Assembly (NCBI GenBank): GCA_937952395.1
Contig: CALFYV010000377.1
Span: forward strand, 1-8,762
DNA: 8,762 nt
From: an uncultured Bacteriovoracaceae bacterium
GTDB taxonomy: Bacteria; Bdellovibrionota; Bacteriovoracia; Bacteriovoracales; Bacteriovoracaceae
Reading direction: 5' to 3'
In this document: positions 1-7,227 of the stretch, in pieces
Layout of the letters: each line of letters starts with the position of its first letter
How positions within the stretch are numbered: position 1 is the stretch's first letter
Position numbers and translations under genes: made by a program
The notes under the pieces: model-generated
Seen by the model: the letters and a program-made list of their open reading frames with translations, nothing else
Databases searched by the model: none
What the model was told of the DNA's origin: nothing

Positions 1-98
1 CCCTTCAAAGAGGCTATCCAGCTTCAGCCGGAATTGCCGTTGGTGTTGAAAGACTATTTCTAAGCTTAGTTAAAACTGAAAATCCTTTTTATTCTTAG
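1..98 (+). CDS. C-terminal end of a class II aminoacyl-tRNA synthetase-like protein (EpmA/GenX or LysS type), 5' partial
   Basis: Reading from base 3 gives 31 codons ending at TAG 96-98; the rest of the gene lies left of the window. The fragment contains GYPASAGIAVGVERLF, which matches motif 3 of class II aminoacyl-tRNA synthetases, the G-x-G-x-G-(V/I/L)-(D/E)-R segment whose Arg contacts ATP. In the family this motif sits close to the C-terminus, as here, where only about 16 residues follow the Arg. The wording resembles the ending of EpmA/GenX, the enzyme that attaches beta-lysine to elongation factor P, and of lysyl-tRNA synthetase; AspRS/AsnRS endings also carry the ER variant. The fragment is too short to choose, so the subfamily is an inference. 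Its last 29 bases overlap the 3' end of the convergent ADP-ribosyltransferase gene, so no terminator separates them. Confidence 0.7.
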   Translation, partial: LQRGYPASAGIAVGVERLFLSLVKTENPFYS

Positions 99-1368
99 AT
101 TTAAATTTTTTAAAATCTTCGAGATCAAACCAATTAACCCTGTCTAAAAAATAACTTATTCTAAAAGCCATCTCAGGCTTAAGGGCCAAGAGTTTTGTCG
201 CGTCATAGAAGTCTTTTTTATCTGCTTCACCCATTTTCTTATTTTTTGCATACATAATTATTTTTTTATAAGCATCTACTTCGTTCGCAGATTTTCCGAG
301 CTTTGTTAATGCAAAATCTAGATCTAATTGTGCAAAATGATGTGCATCCCATTGACCAATTTCAAAACTTCTGTTCATCATAAAAAAATAAAATAAATTA
401 ATAATATATTTAAATTCTTCTTTGAGTCCAATTTCTCTTAAATTAAATTGTAAAAACTCATAGCCATTAAAATACCTTTGCCAAAGGATTTTATTTTCAG
501 AGGTAGCTTTCGGAACATTATTTGTAAATCTCCACTTATTAGAGACAATACGACTAGCTTGTTTAAAATCAGTGGCATCAACTGCCTTGATAAAATTTTT
601 AGAAAAATGGATCTTCTTACTTTCTATATAACTATTGATTTCTCTTATTTTGATATAAAAGATGGGCGCCCAACCTGTATCTTTTGAAAGATATTTGTTA
701 ATTTGGGCATTTGTATAGTTTGAAAAGATCTCTCTATTATTTGCAATAATCTTTTCAAATATTTCTTTCTGGTACAATCTGTAATCTTTCCAATTTCCTT
801 CGTCCTCGCCTTGTTTAATAAATTTACCTTCTATGCTTAGAACCTCAAATTGAGTGTCCCTTGGAATTAAATATTCTTGCTCACTACTATCTCTAAAAGA
901 AAACATCATAATATTTTTTGCGTTTTGTGCTTGAATTTCAAAAATATGAGTTGTTGTTAAATGGTCTCCTGAGCCTTCTGGAATAAGTGTCGTCGATAAG
1001 TATCTCTTTTCTGTAAATTTTTTTCCAATAGGGTATCTTTTAAAAATATTAAAACTTTTATCATCCGAAAAGTGAGCTTCTATAGACCTATAAACCGTAC
1101 GCTTCTCAGAGACAATTTTACTTAACAAAGAATCGATACTGTGAATATCGGCATTCCATTTCGACTTCTTCAGAAAATGACTACTCTCTAAATAAATATT
1201 TATTTCGCGATAGCTTGCCCCGCCTGTATATTTACGAATAGCGCCAATTTCATCTTCTGTGACTAAAGCTTTCGATTGTTGGCGCTTGGTAGAGAAAAAC
1301 TCATTGCAATCACCGAGCAGGGGCTTTCCAGAGAGTTGAAAACTAAATATAAATATGAGCCAAATCAT
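70..1368 (-). CDS. Exported R-S-E class ADP-ribosyltransferase (toxin/effector-like) with an unknown C-terminal domain
   Basis: The 432-residue product starts with a hydrophobic export signal (about residues 2-14) that has no basic n-region. ATG 1366-1368 is the only upstream start possible, since an in-frame TAA lies two codons before it. The Shine-Dalgarno is weak. Residues about 40-180 carry the ADP-ribosyltransferase exoenzyme signature: AIRKYTGG at 43-50 and REINIYL at 54-60 (the usual helix before the core), the NAD-binding Arg R94 in TVYRS, the STS-type strand S125-T-T, and the catalytic ExE as E163-Q-E165, followed by YLIPRDTQFEVLS, which is typical of the strand after ExE. In known families ExE enzymes usually modify arginine. 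Residues about 200-432 are helical, charged and unrecognised; they could bind a target or deliver the enzyme. A substrate cannot be named. It lies 115 bp downstream of the lipoprotein gene on the same strand. Confidence 0.85.
   Translation of the reverse strand: MIWLIFIFSFQLSGKPLLGDCNEFFSTKRQQSKALVTEDEIGAIRKYTGGASYREINIYLESSHFLKKSKWNADIHSIDSLLSKIVSEKRTVYRSIEAHFSDDKSFNIFKRYPIGKKFTEKRYLSTTLIPEGSGDHLTTTHIFEIQAQNAKNIMMFSFRDSSEQEYLIPRDTQFEVLSIEGKFIKQGEDEGNWKDYRLYQKEIFEKIIANNREIFSNYTNAQINKYLSKDTGWAPIFYIKIREINSYIESKKIHFSKNFIKAVDATDFKQASRIVSNKWRFTNNVPKATSENKILWQRYFNGYEFLQFNLREIGLKEEFKYIINLFYFFMMNRSFEIGQWDAHHFAQLDLDFALTKLGKSANEVDAYKKIIMYAKNKKMGEADKKDFYDATKLLALKPEMAFRISYFLDRVNWFDLEDFKKFKSKNKKDFQF
1190..1205. 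repeat. 16-bp perfect palindrome AAATAAATATTTATTT, copy 1
   Basis: It is identical to the palindrome at 1470-1485. Here it lies within coding sequence and encodes part of the conserved EINIYL stretch of the ADP-ribosyltransferase, so protein constraint may explain it. Confidence 0.4.
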
Positions 1369-1373
1369 GTCTT

Positions 1374-1402
1374 AAAATAGAGCAATCGATATGCCATAAC
1401 AA
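1374..1402 (-). promoter_or_regulatory. Possible sigma70-like promoter of the ADP-ribosyltransferase gene
   Basis: On the - strand TTGTTA (1397-1402) and TATTTT (1374-1379) are spaced by 17 bases, each matching 4 of 6 consensus positions. The -10 would lie so close to the ATG at 1368 that the transcript would be nearly leaderless, which agrees with the lack of a clear Shine-Dalgarno. In DNA this AT-rich such a match can arise by chance. Confidence 0.2.
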
Positions 1403-1422
1403 CCACGTGTTTTCAGGTGGTT
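1401..1422. promoter_or_regulatory. Inverted repeat upstream of the ADP-ribosyltransferase gene (operator- or hairpin-like)
   Basis: AACCAC and GTGGTT form a perfect 6-bp inverted repeat with a 10-base centre. Allowing one mismatch the arms extend to 9 bases around a TTTT loop. It sits 33 bases upstream of the start codon and overlaps the possible -35 by two bases. No T-run follows directly on either strand, so it does not look like a rho-independent terminator of the lipoprotein gene. Operator or leader hairpin are both possible. Confidence 0.35.
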
Positions 1423-1469
1423 AGGCTCAGTTCTTAGTGATTTTTTTATATTTGTCTTTATTTTCAACA

Positions 1470-1485
1470 AAATAAATATTTATTT
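1470..1485. repeat. 16-bp perfect palindrome AAATAAATATTTATTT, copy 2
   Basis: This perfect palindrome is made only of A and T. It covers two bases of the lipoprotein gene's stop codon and the start of the intergenic gap. The same 16 bases occur at 1190-1205 inside the ADP-ribosyltransferase gene. A weak AT-only hairpin, a protein-binding site or coincidence are all possible. Confidence 0.4.
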
Positions 1486-2239
1486 AAATTTTATTTAGAT
1501 GATTTAGCACACGGTGAAGTTTAATAATAACTTCGGACTTAATATGTCCTGACGGCATACTTTGTGCCCACTGATAATGAAAAACAGGATCTGTATTTTT
1601 TCTTAATTGATTTTGCCAAAGCTCAGGATAATCTTGCGCCATTTTTTGAGAAAAAAGTGCGTACCAACTTTCTTGATAGTCTTTTTGGCCTTGCATCTTA
1701 TCTAAGAGGGAGAAAACCTTTTCGCTCATAATTCTTTTTAAACGATAGACATTTACATCAAACAAAAGATCATCTTTAAACTTCTGAGCTAAAAATTGCG
1801 CCATAAATTGCTTGGTAAAATCAATCGTTGGTGAAATCACCGCTTGCTTTTGCTCTTCAAGACCTCTGTAGTAATTATCAACCATCAATCCGTTAATAAT
1901 TCCCTCTCTAGTTCCACCCTGGATCAGCATGTTAAGATAGTTTTGATAATCATTATCTGTAGCCGGAACTCTACGAATTTCCCACATCATCTCTTTAATA
2001 AAAGCAATTTGATATTTCTGCTTTTGCTCGGGAGATAATTTATCGTAAGCAGTGACTTCTTTTGCTACAGGAGCGTCTTCTAAAGCCCACACTTCATTTA
2101 AAGACGGCATTTGAATATTGAGAATCTCTTCTTGCAGTTGAGCTTTAGGAGCTAATCCCAATTTCTCTTTAATGGTGTTCAAATTTTTTTGTAAACAGGA
2201 ACTGAGTGATAAAACTAATAACAATAACCAAAACTTCAT
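1484..2239 (-). CDS. Predicted lipoprotein with a DUF4214-like helical segment, function unknown
   Basis: The 251-residue product has a type II signal peptide: K2, a hydrophobic run at 3-10, and the lipobox L12-S-S-C15, so Cys15 should become lipidated. Residue +2 is Leu rather than Asp, which under the Lol rule known from E. coli favours the outer membrane. Start ATG 2237-2239 is supported by AAGGA at 2247-2251 with a 7-base spacer. Residues about 76-130 (YQIAFIKEMMWEIRR, later MLIQGGTREGIINGL, then YYRGLEE) have the layout of DUF4214-type repeats: a helix with a paired Arg, a turn, a helix ending in a GG-(T/S)-R step, and a final helix with an aromatic-Arg/Glu end. That likeness is by eye and uncertain. 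The rest is mostly helical and polar. It precedes the ADP-ribosyltransferase gene on the same strand and could share its transcript. No enzyme motif was seen. Confidence 0.75.
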   Translation of the reverse strand: MKFWLLLLVLSLSSCLQKNLNTIKEKLGLAPKAQLQEEILNIQMPSLNEVWALEDAPVAKEVTAYDKLSPEQKQKYQIAFIKEMMWEIRRVPATDNDYQNYLNMLIQGGTREGIINGLMVDNYYRGLEEQKQAVISPTIDFTKQFMAQFLAQKFKDDLLFDVNVYRLKRIMSEKVFSLLDKMQGQKDYQESWYALFSQKMAQDYPELWQNQLRKNTDPVFHYQWAQSMPSGHIKSEVIIKLHRVLNHLNKI

Positions 2240-2286
2240 TTCTAAGTCCTTAATTTTTTAATGGAAAAAATTTGCTCTTCTTGTAA

Positions 2287-2314
2287 ATCATAGCGTTTCT
2301 GCGATGATTACAAA
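2287..2314 (-). promoter_or_regulatory. Possible promoter of the lipoprotein gene
   Basis: On the - strand TATGAT (2287-2292) matches the -10 consensus at 5 of 6 positions. A loose -35 (TTTGTA, 2309-2314) lies 16 bases upstream. The site is in the 86-bp gap between the divergent lipoprotein and 79-residue genes and overlaps the region of the latter's ribosome binding site. No equally good match was seen for the + strand gene. Confidence 0.3.
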
Positions 2315-2325
2315 AGGAGACTCTT

Positions 2326-2565
2326 ATGTTTTTCAAGAAGAAAAAGCCTGAGCAAAACAATAAAGAACTCATTGAGTACCTTGAGGATTTCAAATTTGAA
2401 ATGAATGCTCGCTTACAAGAGCTCAAGTCTATGGTTTATGAGAATAAACTCACGATTGAGAGCTTGGATAGAAAGCTATTTACCAAAGAATTAAAAGATA
2501 AGCAGCTCTATGGTCAGCTTCATTATAAAATCCATGAAGTCAGACCCAAGGAATCAAAAAAATGA
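2326..2565 (+). CDS. Small charged, probably coiled-coil protein, function unknown
   Basis: The 79-residue product is not recognised. AAGGAG at 2314-2319 with a 6-base spacer to ATG 2326 is the best Shine-Dalgarno in the window and supports real translation. The protein begins MFFKKKKP, a short aromatic plus lysine cluster that could touch a membrane surface or nucleic acid. It then forms one long predicted helix (about residues 12-52) with hydrophobic residues at heptad-like spacing (LIEYLEDF, MNARLQELKSMV, LTIESLDRKL), consistent with a coiled coil. There is no signal peptide or membrane segment, so it should be cytoplasmic. It is divergent from the lipoprotein gene, and its last 12 bases overlap the end of the AAA+ protease gene on the other strand. 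Confidence 0.65.
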   Translation: MFFKKKKPEQNNKELIEYLEDFKFEMNARLQELKSMVYENKLTIESLDRKLFTKELKDKQLYGQLHYKIHEVRPKESKK

Positions 2566-5500
2566 ATTACAGTCCGCTCCTGGATTTTGCAATTTATTTC
2601 TTTCGATAATCTTATTTTGAATCTCTTTATATTTTTTATCAAACTTACTATTTTCGAAAGAAATTACTTTTTGCAAAGAGGCATCTTTATCAATATTGAT
2701 TAACTCTGAAGCCAAATTATCTAAAACTGTTTTAATTAAATAAAGTTTCATTTCCGTATTCTTATCAAGGAAATAAGGTTTATTCATATACTCAATACTA
2801 CCTTTAACTAAAGCTTCATAGAGTAATTGCGAAGGATTCTTTAAATTTTTGGTCTTTAAATTATTCTCAACAATTGCTTCAATCTCCGCTTCATTTAAAA
2901 ATTCATCTAAGCCCGCTTCAACTTTTTTATTAAAAGCATCGTGAATAGCATCAGCTACTTTATTTTCATTTCCATAATCTATGACATAATCTGTAGCACC
3001 TTTAGATATCCCCCTGATCATCTTTTTAAAGAAAGCCCGCTCATCTGGAGAATCAAATTCCACAAAATCTTCCATAAGATTATTAGATAGTACTTTATCT
3101 AGGATTTTTTCAACTCTACCTAAATCATCCGTTGGATTAACCTTTGGATCTCTTTGGGTTTGACCTGTACCACCACCACCGGCATACAATCCTTCTTTAA
3201 ATACAGCTCTATGACCTGCCTCTAAAACAATAATTCGTTTTAAAATAGTAGAAAAAGTATCCATTTTAAAAATCTTTTCCGACTTATCCATGACATAACC
3301 TAAATAGTGATCTGCTGGGATCATATTAATTGATGAGGAGGAATTTTTACCAGTGAGAAGATAGCCGGCCATCCAATGCCCATTAATTTCATGCACTCTT
3401 ACCACCTGACGAGTCTGAGGATCAAATAAAGGTTTCGCTGGCGCAACATCTTTTAATTGCAAAGTTGAATCTTTTGTATTGTTTGCTTCTTTTAAAAAAT
3501 TCCAATTTCGCTCTTCTAGAGTTTCTGATACTTTGACACTTTCAAGAACTATTCTTTTGTCATTAGCATACCACTCAATCAGTCCTCTATCTGACATCTT
3601 CATCTCTAGAGTCTCAACATTGGGTAGATCAGTTAATATTTCCCCGATGGGATTTAAGATAAGTTTATCGATAGCATTCTTTTTAACATCTCTCATTCCT
3701 AAAAGAATGGTGGAGAATGCATCAACTGATTGTTCGATAATTTTAGGATCAACTTTTACATTTACATAAATTCCAGAATCTTCAAGAATACTCTTAAGTG
3801 AGTCTTCTAAAAGATAGTGCCCAACTTGATAAGATACTGCTTTGGTTAGTGGGCCCTTCACGTTTAGCAGTCCCATACGTGCAATTTTTGGTGGGTCAAA
3901 TCCAAACTTGTTAAAATAATCAATAATATCTTTTTCTGTTAAATCTTTAATAATTTCTTGAGTTAATCTTTCTCCATCGGGGTTACTCGGTATACCCGAA
4001 AAAACTTCTTGCATGGCATTTCCTGTAAGAACAGGAATAAATCCTCTTAAATCATAGGATTTACCATCAATAGTCATATAACCTTCATCAAGCAGTTGAT
4101 AAAGTTTATTAAACATATAGAGTTTCATTTCAGGGTTATTCTGAACTGAAAGAAGCTCATCAATTAAAAGTACTCCCCCACCAGAACGAATACGCGATTC
4201 AATCCAGTTTTTGAATTCTTGGCCATTAATAAAATGATCAAATTCATTAACACTTGTTGTGGGAATAAGTTTATAAGCATCATTAGATCCAAAAATCGCT
4301 TGGGCAGTTGCTTTAGCTAATTGTGATTTTCCATTACCAGTCGTTCCAATAACTGAAATGACTGGGCGTGATTTCCAATCAATAGCATGCCTTTTAAAAA
4401 TCGATTGCATTTGAACGATTAACTCTTCATCACCTTTTAAATACTGACTCACTCTAGACGGAAATTTCTTGATATTTTCTTTAATCTCTGCACTCTTGGC
4501 CCATTGATTATCATAAGCTGGGAGCATATTACCCAAATCGTAGACCTTTTCTTGACCATCAATTTTTAAAACAAGAGTGTTTTGATTATCAACAGGAGAG
4601 GCGGCAATTTTTTGCACTAATTCAACGTCAATCTTAGCTCCCTGCTCCGCTTTGTGAAAGTTCAGTTTATTAAAAAGAAAAGTATCTAATCTTTCTTCAA
4701 CATAAGAATAACCTTTCTCAAACTCCATATTATCAACATCAATAATTCTTTCAAGTGTTTCGTCAGAAACGTTGATTACGATATTATAATCCAACTCGAG
4801 TTTTGTTTTATAATTCATAAATTGAAAAATAGCGGCTTTCTTTAAATCTTCCCTACTTGGTCCCATCACGTAAAACTGCTTATATCTTCTTTTTTGTTTC
4901 TGAGCAGCTTGAGATACCTTTTCATCGACTTCATTGTTTTGCGTTCCAACGATGCGTCCATTATTAATAATAGCTGCCATCAATTTATCCATCATCTCTG
5001 ATTTTTTATCGGCCCGAACTATTCGCACTTCTTTACCATCCACTGTTTTTAACTGAGTCAGTTGATTTAAGCGAACTTCATATTGGCTCCAATTCATTTT
5101 ATTCTTAGAGTCTGTTGGAATCATGTATTCTTGGCCGATATTGGAATTGAACCATAAAACATATTTTCCTAAATCCCATTCTTTACCTAGTCCATCCCTA
5201 AATTTCTTACTGGTGATCGTATTAGTTAAAAATTCCATCACATCTGGGTGAATATAATCAACTTCTTCAAAAAGAATAATCCCACCACTTGGGTTTTCTT
5301 TAAGAAACTTTGTAATAGGAGATCTTTGCTGTTCTGACCCCACATAGCCAGGTGCAGAACCAGCCAATTTATTAATAGCTTGAACGTCTTTATAATCTGC
5401 TCCATTCAAGGTAAGTAGGGCCCCATTAAAAAAGTTTTTAGCCACTTCTTTTGCTCCATATGATTTACCACCACCAGGAGGTCCAAACTTGATCCATGCT

Positions 5501-7221
5501 GAGATTTTACTTCTTTCAGGATCAGAAAAATGTAGAAATAAAGCTTCTTTTAGTTCTGATTTATATCCTTCATTACCAAAATAAGACGTTTCAAACTTTG
5601 CCCATCGTTCATTGAATGAATCATTAAATCTTTTATCCCCTGGGATTAAATCCTGATCGAATTTTTCTTTTAAATAGTCTCTTATATCATTCACTGATAT
5701 CGAAAAATTTCCCCAGGTTTTATTTTCTTGTAGAACTCTCTTTTTGCGAGCAATGGCACCTTCAAGCATTTCTCTCATTGCTTCTGAACGTACGGTATTT
5801 GGGTCTTCAACCTTATAGTTTCTAGCAACAAACTCAAGTGCACCTTCATCAAAGTCTTTAAATTGAATAGGACCTATTTTATAATGTGCTGTCCACCTTG
5901 GAATAAATTCTTTTTTAATAAGTTCTATACTTTCTTCTTTATTGAATTCTTTAAGAAATACTTCTGTCCATTTAGACTCAAAAGAAGCATCACTAAGTAC
6001 CATTCTTGATTCTTCCGAGGTTGTGCCCCAGATAAAATGAACTTTAGAAAGATCGTTCATCATTGTTGTCTGGGATAAAAAAGATTTAATCGATTGTTTA
6101 ACCAGATCGTTGCTTGCCTGGACTTCGTCTAAATAAACAATAATCCTTCTGTTTGTTCGTCTCGACATAATAGAAAAATTAGTAATCAATGTTTTGATAT
6201 TAACAGGCTGAGAAATGAGATAAATAATCGGCATTTCAACAATAATTGGTGCATCTTCTTCCGCAATTTTATATTTACCGTTTACGAATCCGTCTGAGAG
6301 CATTTTTAGAATAACATTTCTATCTACTCCTTGTTTTCCATGTAAAAGAATGTGGGATTTCTGGCTTTTAGAAAATGTATCCAATATTTTCTGTACTTCT
6401 TTTTCTCTTCCAAAGTACTCAGGGAATTCCTTAGATTTATCGTTATATAAATCGACCGATTCCGAGTAATAATTTTTTTGCACGGGCTCTATATTTTCTT
6501 CCTCTAAACCGGCCATTGCAATTAGTTGTTTAAAAGATTTATGCTCTAGCTTTATTTTTGAGGTATTTTTGCTCAACTTATTAAGTTGTACATCTTTTTC
6601 AAATTTTTTAAAATCGACACTCTGGAAATAATTAGTATAGCTTTCTCTTGATTCAGACATATCCAAGAGCCGGATTAAGGTATTACGAATATCTTCGGTT
6701 ATAAAATCAACATCTGTATCAATGCTACCTCTTATTTGAAAATTTCCTGGTTCAATATCTCTGAGTTTTTGAGACAAAATACGTTTCATCTGTTCATCAA
6801 AAGGACTTCTTGCTAACAAATCGGTTAATTCATTTAATCCTGATTCACCATTTTTGTTGTTCAAAAACCAATAAATACCATCACCCTCGACTTCCTCTCC
6901 TCTTCCGTAAAGTAAAACAGTAAAGGCGCTCATATATACTCGACCTACAAGAAGATCGGTTTTAAGTGGAGAATTTTCAGGTAACTTTTGGAGAATTTTT
7001 TCCATTTCCTCAACCAAATACATCACATCTTGAGGAGTCTTGTGTTTTGAGATCGAACGGCCTTTATCATCTTTTACTAGTTCATTAATCCAATTATTAA
7101 TTCTTGTGATTTTTTTTATTACAACTCTTTCATAAGCATTTAAATCGTCTTGGGCATGTAGTGGGGTATTAAGAAAAAATAGACTTAGAAGAATAACAAC
7201 GGGGTGTAAAATAGTTCTCAC
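2554..7221 (-). CDS. Exported fusion protein: three Clp/ClpB-type AAA+ modules plus C-terminal FtsH/M41-like metallopeptidase domain
   Basis: The 1555-residue product starts at GTG and has a Sec-type signal peptide (residues 1-23, cleavage likely LHA|QD). Residues 24-265 are helical and unrecognised. Module 1 (about 266-500) resembles ClpA/ClpB D1: FGREKEV at 270-276, a degenerate P-loop (G295, G298, then R301-N302 for Lys-Thr), Walker B IIVYLDE ending at D365-E366, and WGTT as sensor 1. Module 2 (about 540-860) resembles ClpB D2: GPPGGGKS 580-587, pore loop APGYVG with Y626, Walker B IILFEE (E652 for Asp), sensor N694. No ClpB middle domain separates them. Module 3 (about 935-1170) has GTTGNGKS 959-966, LLIDE ending E1022, N1068 and probable Arg finger R1115. 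Residues from about 1268 resemble FtsH's M41 peptidase: HEINGH 1277-1282, INMIPADHYLGYVM, and DDLGRV with possible metal ligand D1366. Known families suggest unfolding and proteolysis by one chain; location, activity and substrates are inferred. Confidence 0.88.
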   Translation of the reverse strand: MRTILHPVVILLSLFFLNTPLHAQDDLNAYERVVIKKITRINNWINELVKDDKGRSISKHKTPQDVMYLVEEMEKILQKLPENSPLKTDLLVGRVYMSAFTVLLYGRGEEVEGDGIYWFLNNKNGESGLNELTDLLARSPFDEQMKRILSQKLRDIEPGNFQIRGSIDTDVDFITEDIRNTLIRLLDMSESRESYTNYFQSVDFKKFEKDVQLNKLSKNTSKIKLEHKSFKQLIAMAGLEEENIEPVQKNYYSESVDLYNDKSKEFPEYFGREKEVQKILDTFSKSQKSHILLHGKQGVDRNVILKMLSDGFVNGKYKIAEEDAPIIVEMPIIYLISQPVNIKTLITNFSIMSRRTNRRIIVYLDEVQASNDLVKQSIKSFLSQTTMMNDLSKVHFIWGTTSEESRMVLSDASFESKWTEVFLKEFNKEESIELIKKEFIPRWTAHYKIGPIQFKDFDEGALEFVARNYKVEDPNTVRSEAMREMLEGAIARKKRVLQENKTWGNFSISVNDIRDYLKEKFDQDLIPGDKRFNDSFNERWAKFETSYFGNEGYKSELKEALFLHFSDPERSKISAWIKFGPPGGGKSYGAKEVAKNFFNGALLTLNGADYKDVQAINKLAGSAPGYVGSEQQRSPITKFLKENPSGGIILFEEVDYIHPDVMEFLTNTITSKKFRDGLGKEWDLGKYVLWFNSNIGQEYMIPTDSKNKMNWSQYEVRLNQLTQLKTVDGKEVRIVRADKKSEMMDKLMAAIINNGRIVGTQNNEVDEKVSQAAQKQKRRYKQFYVMGPSREDLKKAAIFQFMNYKTKLELDYNIVINVSDETLERIIDVDNMEFEKGYSYVEERLDTFLFNKLNFHKAEQGAKIDVELVQKIAASPVDNQNTLVLKIDGQEKVYDLGNMLPAYDNQWAKSAEIKENIKKFPSRVSQYLKGDEELIVQMQSIFKRHAIDWKSRPVISVIGTTGNGKSQLAKATAQAIFGSNDAYKLIPTTSVNEFDHFINGQEFKNWIESRIRSGGGVLLIDELLSVQNNPEMKLYMFNKLYQLLDEGYMTIDGKSYDLRGFIPVLTGNAMQEVFSGIPSNPDGERLTQEIIKDLTEKDIIDYFNKFGFDPPKIARMGLLNVKGPLTKAVSYQVGHYLLEDSLKSILEDSGIYVNVKVDPKIIEQSVDAFSTILLGMRDVKKNAIDKLILNPIGEILTDLPNVETLEMKMSDRGLIEWYANDKRIVLESVKVSETLEERNWNFLKEANNTKDSTLQLKDVAPAKPLFDPQTRQVVRVHEINGHWMAGYLLTGKNSSSSINMIPADHYLGYVMDKSEKIFKMDTFSTILKRIIVLEAGHRAVFKEGLYAGGGGTGQTQRDPKVNPTDDLGRVEKILDKVLSNNLMEDFVEFDSPDERAFFKKMIRGISKGATDYVIDYGNENKVADAIHDAFNKKVEAGLDEFLNEAEIEAIVENNLKTKNLKNPSQLLYEALVKGSIEYMNKPYFLDKNTEMKLYLIKTVLDNLASELINIDKDASLQKVISFENSKFDKKYKEIQNKIIERNKLQNPGADCNSFF

Positions 7222-7227
7222 AGCTCT

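Noticed and set aside
478..687. Open frame on the + strand inside the ADP-ribosyltransferase gene
   Set aside because: No family features, and the opposite strand has clear conserved motifs. The same applies to + strand frames at 1844-2038, 3479-3769, 7848-8036 and 8206-8436.
1337..2571. Shared short string: GDCNEFF near the transferase N-terminus and ADCNSFF at the AAA+ protein C-terminus
   Set aside because: The match is only a few residues at opposite protein ends; chance is the simplest explanation.
3166..3180. Short CCACCACCACC run as a possible microsatellite
   Set aside because: It encodes a Gly-rich loop (AGGGGTG, about residues 1347-1353) in the peptidase-like domain and is too short to be a meaningful repeat.
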